DNA from: Arthrobacter crusticola
GTDB taxonomy: Bacteria; Actinomycetota; Actinomycetes; Actinomycetales; Micrococcaceae
Assembly: GCF_004357995.1 (NCBI RefSeq)
Contig: NZ_SMTK01000005.1
Coordinates: 356,335-420,334, forward strand
Length of the DNA: 64,000 bases
Reading direction: 5' to 3'
Shown here: positions 34,288 through 42,938 of the stretch, piece after piece
Numbering within the stretch: the first letter of the stretch is position 1
Layout: each line of letters starts with the position of its first letter
Translations under genes and position numbers: made by a program
Notes under the pieces: model-generated
Databases searched by the model: none
What the model was told of the DNA's origin: nothing
Seen by the model: the letters and a program-made list of their open reading frames with translations, nothing else

Positions 34288-34782
34288 TCAGGCCTGTGCC
34301 GCGGGCTGGGAGGGGGTCTGGCCGGCCGTGGTGGCGCGGGCGGCGTAGAAGGTGAGCCGGAACTTGCCGATCTGGACCTCGTTGCCGCTGCGCAGCACCA
34401 CACTGTCGACGCGGTCGTTGTTTACGTAGGTGCCGTTGAGGCTCCGGGTGTCGACAATCATGAACCCGTTGGGGGTGCGGCGGAACTCCGCGTGCTGCCG
34501 GGAGACGGTGACGTCGTCGAGGAAGATGTCGGCGTTGGGGTGGCGTCCGGCCTTGGTGACGTCCTCGTCCAGGAGGAACCGCGCTCCGGCATTGGGCCCG
34601 GAATGGGCCACAAGGAGGGCGGAGCCTGCGGGCAGCGCTGCCACCGAGGCCTGTTCCTCCTTGGTGAGGTGCCGCTCGACCTCCGCAAAGGCTGCCTGCG
34701 GAGGCAGGCCGATCGTCGTAGTTTCCGGAGACTCCACGTGGTGCCCTCCTTCGTTTACGGCTGCGCTTTCGTCGCCAACCAT
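34288..34782 (-). CDS. garA: FHA-domain phospho-switch protein GarA/OdhI
   Basis: GarA inhibits 2-oxoglutarate dehydrogenase and regulates glutamate enzymes; phosphorylation of an N-terminal Thr closes the protein onto its own FHA domain. I chose ATG 34782 (164 residues, MVGDESAAVNEGG) because GGGAGG sits 8-9 nt upstream. The motif E20-T21-T22-T23 precedes IGLPPQ, so Thr21 and Thr22 fall at the same numbers as the PknG and PknB sites of M. tuberculosis GarA. The FHA domain (about 65-150) has AGRHPNADIFLDDVTVSRQHAEF and SLNGTYVN. A Gln/Ala tail ends the protein. It is the second gene after gcvH, with ftsR behind it. Confidence 0.95.
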   Translation of the reverse strand: MVGDESAAVNEGGHHVESPETTTIGLPPQAAFAEVERHLTKEEQASVAALPAGSALLVAHSGPNAGARFLLDEDVTKAGRHPNADIFLDDVTVSRQHAEFRRTPNGFMIVDTRSLNGTYVNNDRVDSVVLRSGNEVQIGKFRLTFYAARATTAGQTPSQPAAQA

Positions 34783-34857
34783 TGGTGTTTCCTCCCACAT
34801 TAGGCGGCCAACCGGACAATGCCGGTTGGCCGTGAAGTACTGCCAGAGCCGGTGTGT

Positions 34858-35244
34858 CTAGCCTACCTGCTGTGAGTATTCCGTTGAACTCAGCAGGTCT
34901 TCGACAACCGATGCGCTCTCGACCTTGATCTCCATCAGCCAGCCCTCGCCGTAGGGATCGGAGTTGATCAGCGCGGGATCGTCATCGAGCCCCTCATTGC
35001 GTGAAACAACCTCGCCGGTGACGGGAGCGTAGATGTCGCTGACACTCTTCGTCGACTCGACCTCTCCCACAACGTCCGCACCGGTCACCGAAGTACCGAC
35101 CTCGGGCATCTGGACGTACACCACGTCGCCCAGGGCGTCCTGGGCGAAGTCGGTAATGCCCACCCGGACGATTCCGGCGGCATTGGGCTCGGTCACCCAC
35201 TCGTGCTCGGCGGTGTAGTAGAGCCCTTCGGGGACGTTGCTCAT
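34858..35244 (-). CDS. gcvH: Glycine cleavage system H protein
   Basis: The lipoylated carrier of the glycine cleavage system. The ATG at 35244 (128 residues, MSNVPEGLYYTAEHEWV) follows GAAAGGC with 4 nt spacing. The lipoyl-lysine motif is VESTKSVSDIYAPVTGEV and the C-terminal signature is NSDPYGEGWLMEIKV. No gcvP or gcvT is in the window. The H gene stands with garA as in M. tuberculosis (Rv1826-Rv1827), so it may also serve other lipoate-related roles. A TATACT (35311-35316 on the minus strand) could be the operon -10. Confidence 0.95.
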   Translation of the reverse strand: MSNVPEGLYYTAEHEWVTEPNAAGIVRVGITDFAQDALGDVVYVQMPEVGTSVTGADVVGEVESTKSVSDIYAPVTGEVVSRNEGLDDDPALINSDPYGEGWLMEIKVESASVVEDLLSSTEYSQQVG

Positions 35245-35478
35245 GATTGCCTTTCGTCGTTCTTTCCAGGGGGAGGCGAGGGACAGCACTGCCCGAGCCG
35301 ATCCTGATCGAGTATAGGCATAAATCATCGGCGGGTAGCGTGCCGGCCGGTTCTTATGAAGGCCTTATACGCCCCCCGGCGGACCTGTGGAAGTTATCCG
35401 TGCATCACCGGATTTATTGCCCGTGCGATTTCTCCCTGCCTAGGGTTAATCGCGCGATCAGGGCGGGAGGTGATCAAA

Positions 35479-36078
35479 ATGATCTCCACAAAATTGAAGA
35501 CTCTCCCGGCGGCGCTCGGCATGAGTGCGCTGCTTCTTGTCGGTTGTGGTGGGACCGGCGGTCCCGGTCCGGAGAACCCCGTCGAGGAGGTGACGCAGGA
35601 CCCCACTGTGCCGGCCGCTGAATCCGCGACGGCTGAGGCGTCCTGCGAGCCGCGCGGCGGCGAAGGAGGAGGGACCGGTGGAACCGGGACAGAAACCGAA
35701 GGTACCGGGGCCACGGATTCCGAGAGCGTTCAACCGTCGATCGGAGCCACCGGCCCCGGTGGAACTGAGACCGACGCAGCCGGCGGCGGTGAGACCGGAG
35801 CTACCGGCACCGGAGCCACCGGCACTGCGGCCACGGGCACCGATGGCACCGAAACCGGGGGCACGGACACCGGCGGTACCGGCACCGAAACCGAGGCGGC
35901 CGGTGGAACCGGCACGGGCCGGGGTACCGACGACTGTGAGCCGACGGCCGGGGCGACGGACGCCGGCGCAACCGGGACCGACAACACCGGCGGCGGGGGC
36001 ACCGGAACCGAAGGCGAAGGGACCGGGCCGGAAACCGCGGGACCCGATGGCGAGGAGGAAGGCACCGGCGGCGGTTAG
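35479..36078 (+). CDS. Unrecognised lipoprotein, Gly/Thr-rich low complexity
   Basis: No family is recognised. The ATG at 35479 follows GGGAGGTG with good spacing and gives 199 residues. The N-terminus is a lipoprotein signal peptide (MISTKLKTLPAALGMSALL) with lipobox LVGC, Cys23 being the lipidated residue. The mature part is almost wholly Gly, Thr, Ala and Glu, with GTG/ATG/TGTE-like units. Two Cys in similar contexts (SCEPRGG near residue 54 and DCEPTAG near 154) could form a disulfide around the repetitive middle. It is acidic, lacks helical or beta motifs I can name, and is probably a surface-tethered disordered stalk. It stands alone, divergent from gcvH. Confidence 0.7.
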   Translation: MISTKLKTLPAALGMSALLLVGCGGTGGPGPENPVEEVTQDPTVPAAESATAEASCEPRGGEGGGTGGTGTETEGTGATDSESVQPSIGATGPGGTETDAAGGGETGATGTGATGTAATGTDGTETGGTDTGGTGTETEAAGGTGTGRGTDDCEPTAGATDAGATGTDNTGGGGTGTEGEGTGPETAGPDGEEEGTGGG

Positions 36079-36166
36079 CCGCGGCGCGGATTCCCGGCGG
36101 AGGTCAGTGCCGCTCGTAAGGGGCGGCGAGGCGTCAGCACGCCACTGAACGCGCCGTCTAACGCAG

Positions 36167-36203
36167 CAGGGGCCGTTTCCGGTTGTTCCGGAAACGGCCC
36201 CTG
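36167..36203. terminator. 16-bp bidirectional hairpin between lipoprotein gene and tRNA-Pro
   Basis: A perfect 16-bp stem (36167-36182 with 36188-36203) has a TTGTT loop. It lies 88 bp after the lipoprotein stop and directly behind the 3' end of the minus-strand tRNA-Pro, so it can end both convergent transcripts. The interval 36079-36219 contains nothing else I can identify. Confidence 0.8.
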
Positions 36204-36219
36204 GCCTGTGTTTTCTCTG

Positions 36220-36293
<74 letters not shown>

Positions 36294-36363
36294 ATCGGTT
36301 CAACCAGCCGGTCAAACCACCTCAATTACTGTACAGCATTTTCCGGGTGGCTCCGGACAACGC

Positions 36364-37911
36364 TCAGCGTTTGCGTCCCCGCTTTTCCCTCACGCGCATG
36401 CTGACCTCGATGGGTGTCCCCTCGAAACCAAAGGTTTCCCGCAGGCGGCGGGTGATGAAGCGGCGGTACCCCGGGTCCAGGAACCCTGTGGTGAAGAGCA
36501 CGAACTTGGGCGGACGGCTCGAGGCCTGCGTGCCGAAGAGGATGCGCGGCTGCTTGCCTCCGCGCACCGGGTGCGGGTGGGCGGCCACGAGCTCGCCGAG
36601 GAACGCGTTGAGCCGTCCTGTGGGGATGCGGCGGTCCCAGGACTCCAGGGCGGTGTCGAGTGCCGGTACAAGACGGTCCTTGTGCCAGCCGGTCAGTGCG
36701 GAGATGTTCACCCGCGGAGCCCAGTCGACGTGCGCGAGGTCCTGCTCGATCTCGCGCTCGAGGTACCGGCGGCGCTCGTCGTCGAGCAGGTCCCACTTGT
36801 TGAACGCGAGCACCAGGGCCCGGCCGGATTCGATCGCCATGTTCAGGACGCGGACGTCCTGCTCGCTGAGGACCTCGTCGACGGCCAGCAGCACGACGGC
36901 GACCTCGGCCTTCTCCAGCGCCGACTGCGTGCGCAGGGAGGCGTAAAAGTCAGCGCCCTGCTGCATGTGCACGCGGCGCCGGATACCGGCGGTGTCGACG
37001 AAGCGCCAGGTGCGCCCGCCGAGTTCGATCATCTCATCGACCGGGTCGCGGGTGGTGCCGGCCAGCGGGTCGACGACGACGCGGTCCGAGCCGGCGAGCT
37101 TGTTCAGGAGGGATGACTTGCCGACATTGGGCCGGCCGATCAGGGCCACCCTGCGGGGGCCGCCGGTGCGTTCGATGCCGCCGTGTTCGGAGAATTCGGG
37201 CAGGATCTCGATGACCTGGTCGAGCATGTCGGCCGTGCCCCTGCCGTGCAGGGCCGAGACCGGCCACGGCTGGCCGAAGCCGAGCCCCCACAGGAAGGAG
37301 GCGTCCGCCTCGTTCTGGATGTCGTCGACCTTGTTGGCGACGAGGATGACCGGCTTCTTCTTCCGGCGGAGCATCTTCACGACCGCCTCGTCGGTGGCTG
37401 TGGCACCCACGGTGGCGTCAACGACCAGCAGCACGGCGTCGGCCATGTCGACGGCAATCTCGGCCTGGTCGGCGACGCGCGCCGCGATGCCCTTGGCGTC
37501 GACCTCCCACCCGCCGGTGTCGACGAGGGTGAAGTTCCGCCCGTTCCACTGGGCCGGGTAGGACACCCGGTCGCGGGTCACCCCGGGGGTGTCCTCAACG
37601 ACCGCCTCCCGGCGGCCGAGGATGCGGTTGACCAGCGTGGACTTGCCGACGTTGGGCCGGCCGACGATCGCGAGCACCGGGTTGAGGCGCTGTTCGGCGT
37701 CGTCGTCGTACTCCTCGTCCCCCTGGGCGAGCAGCGCGGCGTCCTCGTCGTCGAGCTCATAGTCGGCCAGCCCGGCGCGCAGCGAGGCCGCGCGCACCTC
37801 GGCTTCGGCGTCATCGAGCGCCTCGAGGTGTTCGGCGATCTGGTCGTCGCCGGTCGGTTCGAAATCGGTGTCGGGCCCGGTGGGGTCCTGGGGCGAGAGG
37901 TTCCCGCTCAT
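36364..37911 (-). CDS. der: Ribosome biogenesis GTPase Der (EngA)
   Basis: Der is a tandem GTPase needed for 50S subunit assembly. The 515-residue protein carries two G domains (first [26 protein letters not shown]; second [24 protein letters not shown] with NKWD), then a C-terminal KH-like domain. A 75-residue acidic N-terminal extension ([20 protein letters not shown] and so on) precedes the first P-loop; such extensions are usual in actinobacteria. AAGGA about 8 nt upstream of the ATG serves as ribosome binding site. It is the last gene of the parA-scpA-scpB-rluB-tyrA-cmk-der row. Confidence 0.97.
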   Translation of the reverse strand: MSGNLSPQDPTGPDTDFEPTGDDQIAEHLEALDDAEAEVRAASLRAGLADYELDDEDAALLAQGDEEYDDDAEQRLNPVLAIVGRPNVGKSTLVNRILGRREAVVEDTPGVTRDRVSYPAQWNGRNFTLVDTGGWEVDAKGIAARVADQAEIAVDMADAVLLVVDATVGATATDEAVVKMLRRKKKPVILVANKVDDIQNEADASFLWGLGFGQPWPVSALHGRGTADMLDQVIEILPEFSEHGGIERTGGPRRVALIGRPNVGKSSLLNKLAGSDRVVVDPLAGTTRDPVDEMIELGGRTWRFVDTAGIRRRVHMQQGADFYASLRTQSALEKAEVAVVLLAVDEVLSEQDVRVLNMAIESGRALVLAFNKWDLLDDERRRYLEREIEQDLAHVDWAPRVNISALTGWHKDRLVPALDTALESWDRRIPTGRLNAFLGELVAAHPHPVRGGKQPRILFGTQASSRPPKFVLFTTGFLDPGYRRFITRRLRETFGFEGTPIEVSMRVREKRGRKR

Positions 37912-37940
37912 GAGTGTTTTCCTTAATTCAGTCGAAACTG

Positions 37941-38642
37941 CTAGTGGGCGACGGTGTGGACGACGTCCAGGACGGCTTCGACCGTCTGCTCGAAGTCGAG
38001 CTCGGACGAGTCGACGGTAACGACCCCGTCGGCGGCCTGCTGGAAATTGACGACCGTCGAATCCTTGGCGTCCCGTTCGAGCACCTGCTGCTGCAGCTGC
38101 GACGAGGACTGGGTTCCGCCGAGCTGGTCACCGCGCCGCCGCAGGCGCGCCGATTCGCTGGCGGTGAGCAGGATCCGGACCTCGGCGTCGGGAGCGACGA
38201 CGGTGGTGATGTCCCTGCCCTCGGCGACGATCCGGTGCCCGGCACCGGCGATCAGCGCCCGCTGGCGCCGGATCAGTTCGGCCCGGGCGCCGAGGGTCGT
38301 CGCCACGGCGCTGACGGCCTCGGAGACCCGGGGTTCACGGATCGCCGTGGTGACATCGACGCCGGCCAGGGTGACCAGCTCGCGGTCCGGGCTGGTGCTG
38401 ATGTACAGCTCGATGGCCCGTGCGGCGTGCTCGACGGCGGCGGCGTCCTTGAGGTCGATCCCGGTGGACAGGCAGTGGAGCGTCACCGCGCGGTACATGG
38501 CTCCGGTGTCGAGGTAGGCGGCGTGGAGCCGGCGTGCTGCCTCACGGCTGACGCTTGACTTGCCGGAACCGGACGGTCCGTCGATGGCCACCACCAGCGA
38601 CTTCCCCAGCCGGAAGTGGGAGTGGATCGTGGATTCGCTCAT
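37941..38642 (-). CDS. cmk: Cytidylate kinase
   Basis: Phosphorylates CMP and dCMP. The 233-residue protein has the P-loop [17 protein letters not shown] near residues 18-34, [14 protein letters not shown], the [21 protein letters not shown] segment and a closing [16 protein letters not shown]. It overlaps the tyrA stop by 4 bp (ATGA). Order and content match Rv1712 with rluB and der as neighbours, apart from tyrA inserted between rluB and cmk. Confidence 0.97.
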   Translation of the reverse strand: MSESTIHSHFRLGKSLVVAIDGPSGSGKSSVSREAARRLHAAYLDTGAMYRAVTLHCLSTGIDLKDAAAVEHAARAIELYISTSPDRELVTLAGVDVTTAIREPRVSEAVSAVATTLGARAELIRRQRALIAGAGHRIVAEGRDITTVVAPDAEVRILLTASESARLRRRGDQLGGTQSSSQLQQQVLERDAKDSTVVNFQQAADGVVTVDSSELDFEQTVEAVLDVVHTVAH

Positions 38643-39754
38643 TGGACGACCTTCCAGCCGCGGCCGGTCAGTGACTCCGCCAGCTCGTTTCGACGGCCGG
38701 GGACAACCCAGACCTCTGCCATGCCGACCTGGCGGCCGGGTGAGTGTTCAAGGCGCAGGTCCTCGACGTTGACGCCGATGTCGCCGATTTCGGTGAGGAG
38801 GCGGGCGATCTGGCCCGGCACGTCCTCGACGAGCACCGTGAGCCGGGCGAAGGAGCCCGGCGGCGTGCCGTGCTTGCCCGGGATGCGTGCCTGGCCGGCG
38901 TTGCCCTCGGCCATCAGCTGCGCCATGTCGAGGCGCGCGCCGGCGGCGACCGGATTTTCGAGGGTGCCGATCAACCGGTTGAGGTCCTCCCGCACGCCAT
39001 ACAGGATCCGCACAAGCTTCTCGGCGTTCGCCGAGAGGATCTGCACCCACAGGCGGGGGTCGCTGGCGGCGATGCGCGTCACGTCGCGGAGCCCGTTGCC
39101 GGCGAGGGCGAGGGAGTGTGCGGGGGTGTCAGCGAGCCGGCTGGCGACGAGGGAGGAGAGCACCTGCGGAAGGTGGGAGATCAGTGCGACCGTCTCGTCG
39201 TGCTCCTCCGGGGACATGCGCGCCGGCACGGCTCCGAGGTCCACGGCGAGGGCTTCCGCGCAGCGCACCGCGGCGGGCGAACTGGTTGGACCCGGGCACA
39301 GGACCCAGGGCATTCCGGTGAACAGCTCGGCGGTGGCAGCCACGGGGCCGGACCGTTCCCGGCCGGCCATGGGATGGGTGCCGACGTAGCGCTCAAGGAA
39401 CACCGGTTCGCTCACCGCTGCCTCGACCCCCTGCAGGACGGCCGACTTGACGCTCGCAATGTCGACCACGACGGCGCCGGGATAGTCGGCGAGGGCCGAG
39501 GCGGCGAGCACCGCGGCCACGTCGGGCGGGGCGGCCACGACGACAAGTTCGGGCGCGAACCCGGAGGCATCCCCGAGGGGACGCCCGGCGCCGATATCAA
39601 CGGCGACCGCCTGTGTCGATGGCGAGATGTCCGAGAGTGCGACCTCGACTCCGCGTGCGCGGAGTCCCAGGCCGATGCTCGCCCCGAGCAGCCCCGTGCC
39701 GATCACCAGCACCGGACCGGCAAGATGCGTTCCGTTGTCCCTTGCAGGTTCCAT
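38639..39754 (-). CDS. tyrA: Prephenate dehydrogenase TyrA
   Basis: Oxidises prephenate to 4-hydroxyphenylpyruvate with NAD(P)+, in tyrosine synthesis. The 371-residue protein has a Rossmann N-terminus (VIGTGLLGASIGLGLRARG, about 17-35), the central VVDIASVKSAVL and GTHPMAGRERSG blocks, a helical dimer domain and a C-terminal ACT domain (LTVLVEDVPGQIARLLTEIG) that could mediate tyrosine feedback. It overlaps cmk by 4 bp and starts 3 bp after the rluB stop. Confidence 0.95.
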   Translation of the reverse strand: MEPARDNGTHLAGPVLVIGTGLLGASIGLGLRARGVEVALSDISPSTQAVAVDIGAGRPLGDASGFAPELVVVAAPPDVAAVLAASALADYPGAVVVDIASVKSAVLQGVEAAVSEPVFLERYVGTHPMAGRERSGPVAATAELFTGMPWVLCPGPTSSPAAVRCAEALAVDLGAVPARMSPEEHDETVALISHLPQVLSSLVASRLADTPAHSLALAGNGLRDVTRIAASDPRLWVQILSANAEKLVRILYGVREDLNRLIGTLENPVAAGARLDMAQLMAEGNAGQARIPGKHGTPPGSFARLTVLVEDVPGQIARLLTEIGDIGVNVEDLRLEHSPGRQVGMAEVWVVPGRRNELAESLTGRGWKVVQ

Positions 39755-39757
39755 CCG

Positions 39758-41155
39758 CTAGAGGCCTACCGATGCGAGGAGGTGGCCGACCTCCTGGCGG
39801 CCCAGGACGCGGATGCTTCCCTGCCGCTGGTCGTTCAGGCGGATCGGGCCGATCTGGGTACGGACCAGACGCTCCACGGGGTGCCCGACGGCGTCGAACA
39901 GGCGGCGTACCACGCGGTTCTTCCCCGAGTGCAGCACCACCTCGACGAGGATGTGTCCGGGCGTGGAGTCGATGAGCTTGAAGGAGTCGACCTTGGAGAT
40001 GCCGTCCTCGAGCTCGATGCCTTCCTTCATCTGGGCGCCGATGCCCGGGCCCATCGGGCCGCGGACCTGCACGTAGTACGTTTTGGGCACTTCGTAGGAC
40101 GGGTGGGTGAGCCGGTTGGTGAGTTCGCCGTCGTTGGTAAGGAGCAGGAGTCCCTCGGTTTCGGCATCGAGCCGGCCGACGTGGAACAACCGCTCGTTCT
40201 TGTTCTTGTTCTTGAGGAAGTTCCCGATGCTCGGACGGCCCTCGGGGTCCTCCATCGTGGAAATGACGCCGCGCGGCTTGTTGAAGACGTAGTACTTCAG
40301 GTCCTCGTTGAGCTGCAGGCGCATGCCGTCGACATGGATTGACACCTCGGACGGGACCACCCGGACACCGAGTTCGCGCACGATGGTGCCGTCCACCTCG
40401 ACCCTGCCGTCGAGGATCATTTCCTCGCAGACGCGGCGCGAGGCCACCCCGGCCGAGGCCATGACCTTCTGGAGCCGCACGCCGTCGGGGTTGTGCATGT
40501 CGAGTTCGTCGGCGGGACGGGTGGTGCGGGCGGCCTTGGGACGGCGCACCGGACCCAGGTCTTTGCCGAAGCGCTCTCCACCGAAGGCGCGGGGGCCCGA
40601 TGGCTTCTGCCGAGGCTTTCCGGCCGCTGACTTCTTGGCCGCGTACCGGTCGGCGGCGGGGTTTCCGGTGCCCCGGTAGCCCGAGTCGCGCCGCGCCTCC
40701 CCCGGCCGGCCCGCACCGCGTGCGTCACCGGACGGACGGCCCGACCGCTCACCCGTCGGACGGCCCGCACCGCGTGCGTCACCGGACGGACGGCCCGACC
40801 GCTCGCCCGTCGGACGGCCCGCACCGCGTGCGTCACCGGACGGACGGCCCGACCGCTCACCCGTCGGACGGCCCTGGGCGGGACGCCCAGCGGCGTGGCG
40901 GCCCTCGGTGGAACGTCCGCGCCCGGCTCCCGTTCCCGCGCGCTGGGGACGGTCATCACGCTGGGGGCGCTCGTCGCGCTGGGGACGGTCATCACGCTGG
41001 GGGCGCTCGTCGCGCTGGGGGCGGCCGGCGCCTCCGGAGCGCTCGTAGCCGCCGCCGGTGCGTCCGCGGCCCGTACCGCCTGAAGGCCTACCAGTGGACC
41101 TGCCGCCACGTCGAGCGTCGTTCCGTCCGGAGCCGGATCCTGGCGCCTGTGTCAT
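39758..41155 (-). CDS. Pseudouridine synthase (RluB/RsuA family) with a long repetitive N-terminus
   Basis: The catalytic part is residues about 225-465: an S4 RNA-binding domain (GVRLQKVMASAGVASRR), then the RsuA/RluB-type core with FNKPRGVISTMEDPEGRPS, the catalytic Asp in GRLDAETEGLLLLTNDG, and KNRVVRRLFDAVG. This modifies large-subunit rRNA. The first about 220 residues are Arg/Gly/Pro/Asp-rich and disordered, with PQRDERPQRDD units and three copies of an 18-residue unit RPTGERSGRPSGDARGAG. Such extensions occur in actinobacterial homologues. The gene follows scpB in the same operon. Confidence 0.9.
   Translation of the reverse strand: MTQAPGSGSGRNDARRGGRSTGRPSGGTGRGRTGGGYERSGGAGRPQRDERPQRDDRPQRDERPQRDDRPQRAGTGAGRGRSTEGRHAAGRPAQGRPTGERSGRPSGDARGAGRPTGERSGRPSGDARGAGRPTGERSGRPSGDARGAGRPGEARRDSGYRGTGNPAADRYAAKKSAAGKPRQKPSGPRAFGGERFGKDLGPVRRPKAARTTRPADELDMHNPDGVRLQKVMASAGVASRRVCEEMILDGRVEVDGTIVRELGVRVVPSEVSIHVDGMRLQLNEDLKYYVFNKPRGVISTMEDPEGRPSIGNFLKNKNKNERLFHVGRLDAETEGLLLLTNDGELTNRLTHPSYEVPKTYYVQVRGPMGPGIGAQMKEGIELEDGISKVDSFKLIDSTPGHILVEVVLHSGKNRVVRRLFDAVGHPVERLVRTQIGPIRLNDQRQGSIRVLGRQEVGHLLASVGL
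40708..40869 (-). repeat. Three 54-bp tandem repeats in the RluB-type N-terminus
   Basis: The 54-bp unit starts at 40708, 40762 and 40816 (translated unit GRPTGERSGRPSGDARGA, minus strand). The three copies differ by very few bases, so they are recent or kept equal by conversion. A further partial unit (GRPTGERS) continues on the N-terminal side. Downstream on the + strand, 40930-41020 encode shorter repeats of PQRDE and PQRDD. Confidence 0.85.
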
Positions 41156-41179
41156 TAAGAGTCCTTCTGGTCAGCGTTT

Positions 41180-41845
41180 TCAGTAAGTTGTGTCTTCATA
41201 GTCCCCAAGGTTTTCGAGGCCGGGCAGGTGGGGCGAAAGCCGCGGCAGCTCGGCTACGCTGCCGAGTCCTAATCTTTCCAGAAAATGCGGGGTGGTCCCA
41301 TAAAGGACCGCCCCGGTCTCCGGGTCGGTTCCGACGGCGGCGATCAACGCCCGCTGGGTCAACGTGCGCACCACCGAATCGACGTTCACCGCACGGATTG
41401 CCGAAACCCGTGCCCGTGATACGGGCTGGCGGTAGGCAATGACCGCCAGGGTCTCCAGCGCGGCCTGGGAAAGCCGTGATGACTGGCCGCCCAGAACGAA
41501 GGCCGAAACCACCGGAGCGAACCAGCTCCGGGAGTAGATGCGCCACCCGCCGCCGACGTTGCGCAGCTCAAAACCACGGGGTTGGGGATCATCGGCACTC
41601 TTCGGGCCCTTCCCAGTATAACCGTCGTACTCCTGCTGGAGGTTCACGAGCATCGCCCCGACCTCCTCGACGTCCACGGCGAGTGCCTGCGCGAGTTCCT
41701 GCTCCGTCACGGGATTCTCAACGACCATGAGCACCGCCTCAAGGGCGGCCTTCAGGCCACCGGGCTGTTCGGCCGCGGAAAAGGCCTCGGCCACAGCCGT
41801 CCCTGCTTCGGTGGGGGCGGCCTCGTCGAGATCAGTACCGGTCAC
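41180..41845 (-). CDS. scpB: Segregation and condensation protein ScpB
   Basis: ScpB is the kite subunit of SMC-ScpAB condensin. The 221-residue protein has two winged-helix domains; the first contains ALEAVLMVVENPVTEQELAQAL (about 34-55) and the second ETLAVIAYRQPVSRARVSAIRAV and YGTTPHFLERLGL. The C-terminus is acidic. The GTG start follows AAAGGAC. It is 154 bp downstream of scpA, a longer gap than usual in this operon, where I see no gene. Confidence 0.94.
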   Translation of the reverse strand: MTGTDLDEAAPTEAGTAVAEAFSAAEQPGGLKAALEAVLMVVENPVTEQELAQALAVDVEEVGAMLVNLQQEYDGYTGKGPKSADDPQPRGFELRNVGGGWRIYSRSWFAPVVSAFVLGGQSSRLSQAALETLAVIAYRQPVSRARVSAIRAVNVDSVVRTLTQRALIAAVGTDPETGAVLYGTTPHFLERLGLGSVAELPRLSPHLPGLENLGDYEDTTY

Positions 41846-41999
41846 TGGATGTCCTTTCGTGTTGTGCTCTCCCCCGCGTCAGCCGGCGGTGGAACCGCGC
41901 CGGGCGCCGGGTCCGACGGCGGCACCAACTCCCGGCCGAGGGGCTCCCTGGCTGGCGACTCCGGGCCCAAGGGCCTCTGGCCGCCGGCGGGCGCCTGGC

Positions 42000-42926
42000 T
42001 CACTGCAGAGTCGAATCCACGGTACCGGGCCCCACTGACTCGGACCCGCCGTCCGCACCGTAGTCAGGGCCGTAGTCAGCCCCGACGCTCTCAATTGCGA
42101 AGGGCTCATCGCCGCCGGTCCAGCGGATGCGCAGCTCCCCGAGCGGCTCGTCCTGGTCGAAGGAAACCGCCCCGTCGCGGAACATCTCCAGGAGGGCGAG
42201 GAACCGCACGACGACCACCAGGGTCTCCGCGGCGTCGGCGGTGAGCTCCCCGAAGGACAGTGATCCGGCGTTCCGCAGGTGGGCCTCGAGCAGGCCTGCC
42301 TGCTCCCGGATGGTGACGACCGAGCCGTGGAGGTGGTCAACCCGCACGCCCTCCGGAACGGCCTCGCGGGGCTGCAGCGCCGCGGCAGCCAGCGCGGCGA
42401 GATCCTGCGCGGTGGTGGTCCAGATCAGCTCGGGAAGCAGCGCGGTGAAGGCGGGCTCCAGCGGTGTGTCCCGGGGGTACCTTTCCCCTTCGACCTCGAA
42501 CCGTTCAGCGAGCTGGCGCGAAATTTCCTTGAACGCCCGGTACTGGAGCAGGCGCGCGAACAGCAGGTCGCGGGCTTCGAGCAGCGCGATGTCCTCGTCG
42601 TCCTCCACCTCGCCGCGCGGCAGGAGCCGTGCCGCCTTGAGGTCGAGGAGGGTCGCGGCGATGACGAGGAACTCGCTTGCCTCGTCGAGCGCCCAGGACC
42701 CGTGCTCGGCCTGCATCCTGCGGATATGCGAGATGAATTCGTCGGTGACCTCGGCGAGGGCGATCTCCGTAATGTCGAGCTCCCGCTTGCTGATCAGGCC
42801 CAGCAGGAGGTCGAAGGGACCGGAGAAGTTGGTCAAGCGGACCTCGAAGACCGCCTTCCCTGCCGCTGGCGGATTCAGCTCCGCCGTCAGCGGCGGAGGG
42901 TGCACGCCCTCAGCCGTGCTGCCCAT
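42000..42926 (-). CDS. scpA: Segregation and condensation protein ScpA
   Basis: ScpA is the kleisin subunit of SMC-ScpAB. The 308-residue protein has the conserved N-terminal region FEVRLTNFSGPFDLLLGLISKRELDITEIALAEVTDEF that binds the SMC neck, the ASEFLVIAATLLDLKAARLLP helix, and a C-terminal winged helix (ETLVVVVRFLALLEMFRDGAV). The end is an acidic tail, GADYGPDYGADGGSE. It begins 12 bp after the parA stop. Confidence 0.95.
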   Translation of the reverse strand: MGSTAEGVHPPPLTAELNPPAAGKAVFEVRLTNFSGPFDLLLGLISKRELDITEIALAEVTDEFISHIRRMQAEHGSWALDEASEFLVIAATLLDLKAARLLPRGEVEDDEDIALLEARDLLFARLLQYRAFKEISRQLAERFEVEGERYPRDTPLEPAFTALLPELIWTTTAQDLAALAAAALQPREAVPEGVRVDHLHGSVVTIREQAGLLEAHLRNAGSLSFGELTADAAETLVVVVRFLALLEMFRDGAVSFDQDEPLGELRIRWTGGDEPFAIESVGADYGPDYGADGGSESVGPGTVDSTLQ

Positions 42927-42938
42927 GGCGGGGGATCA

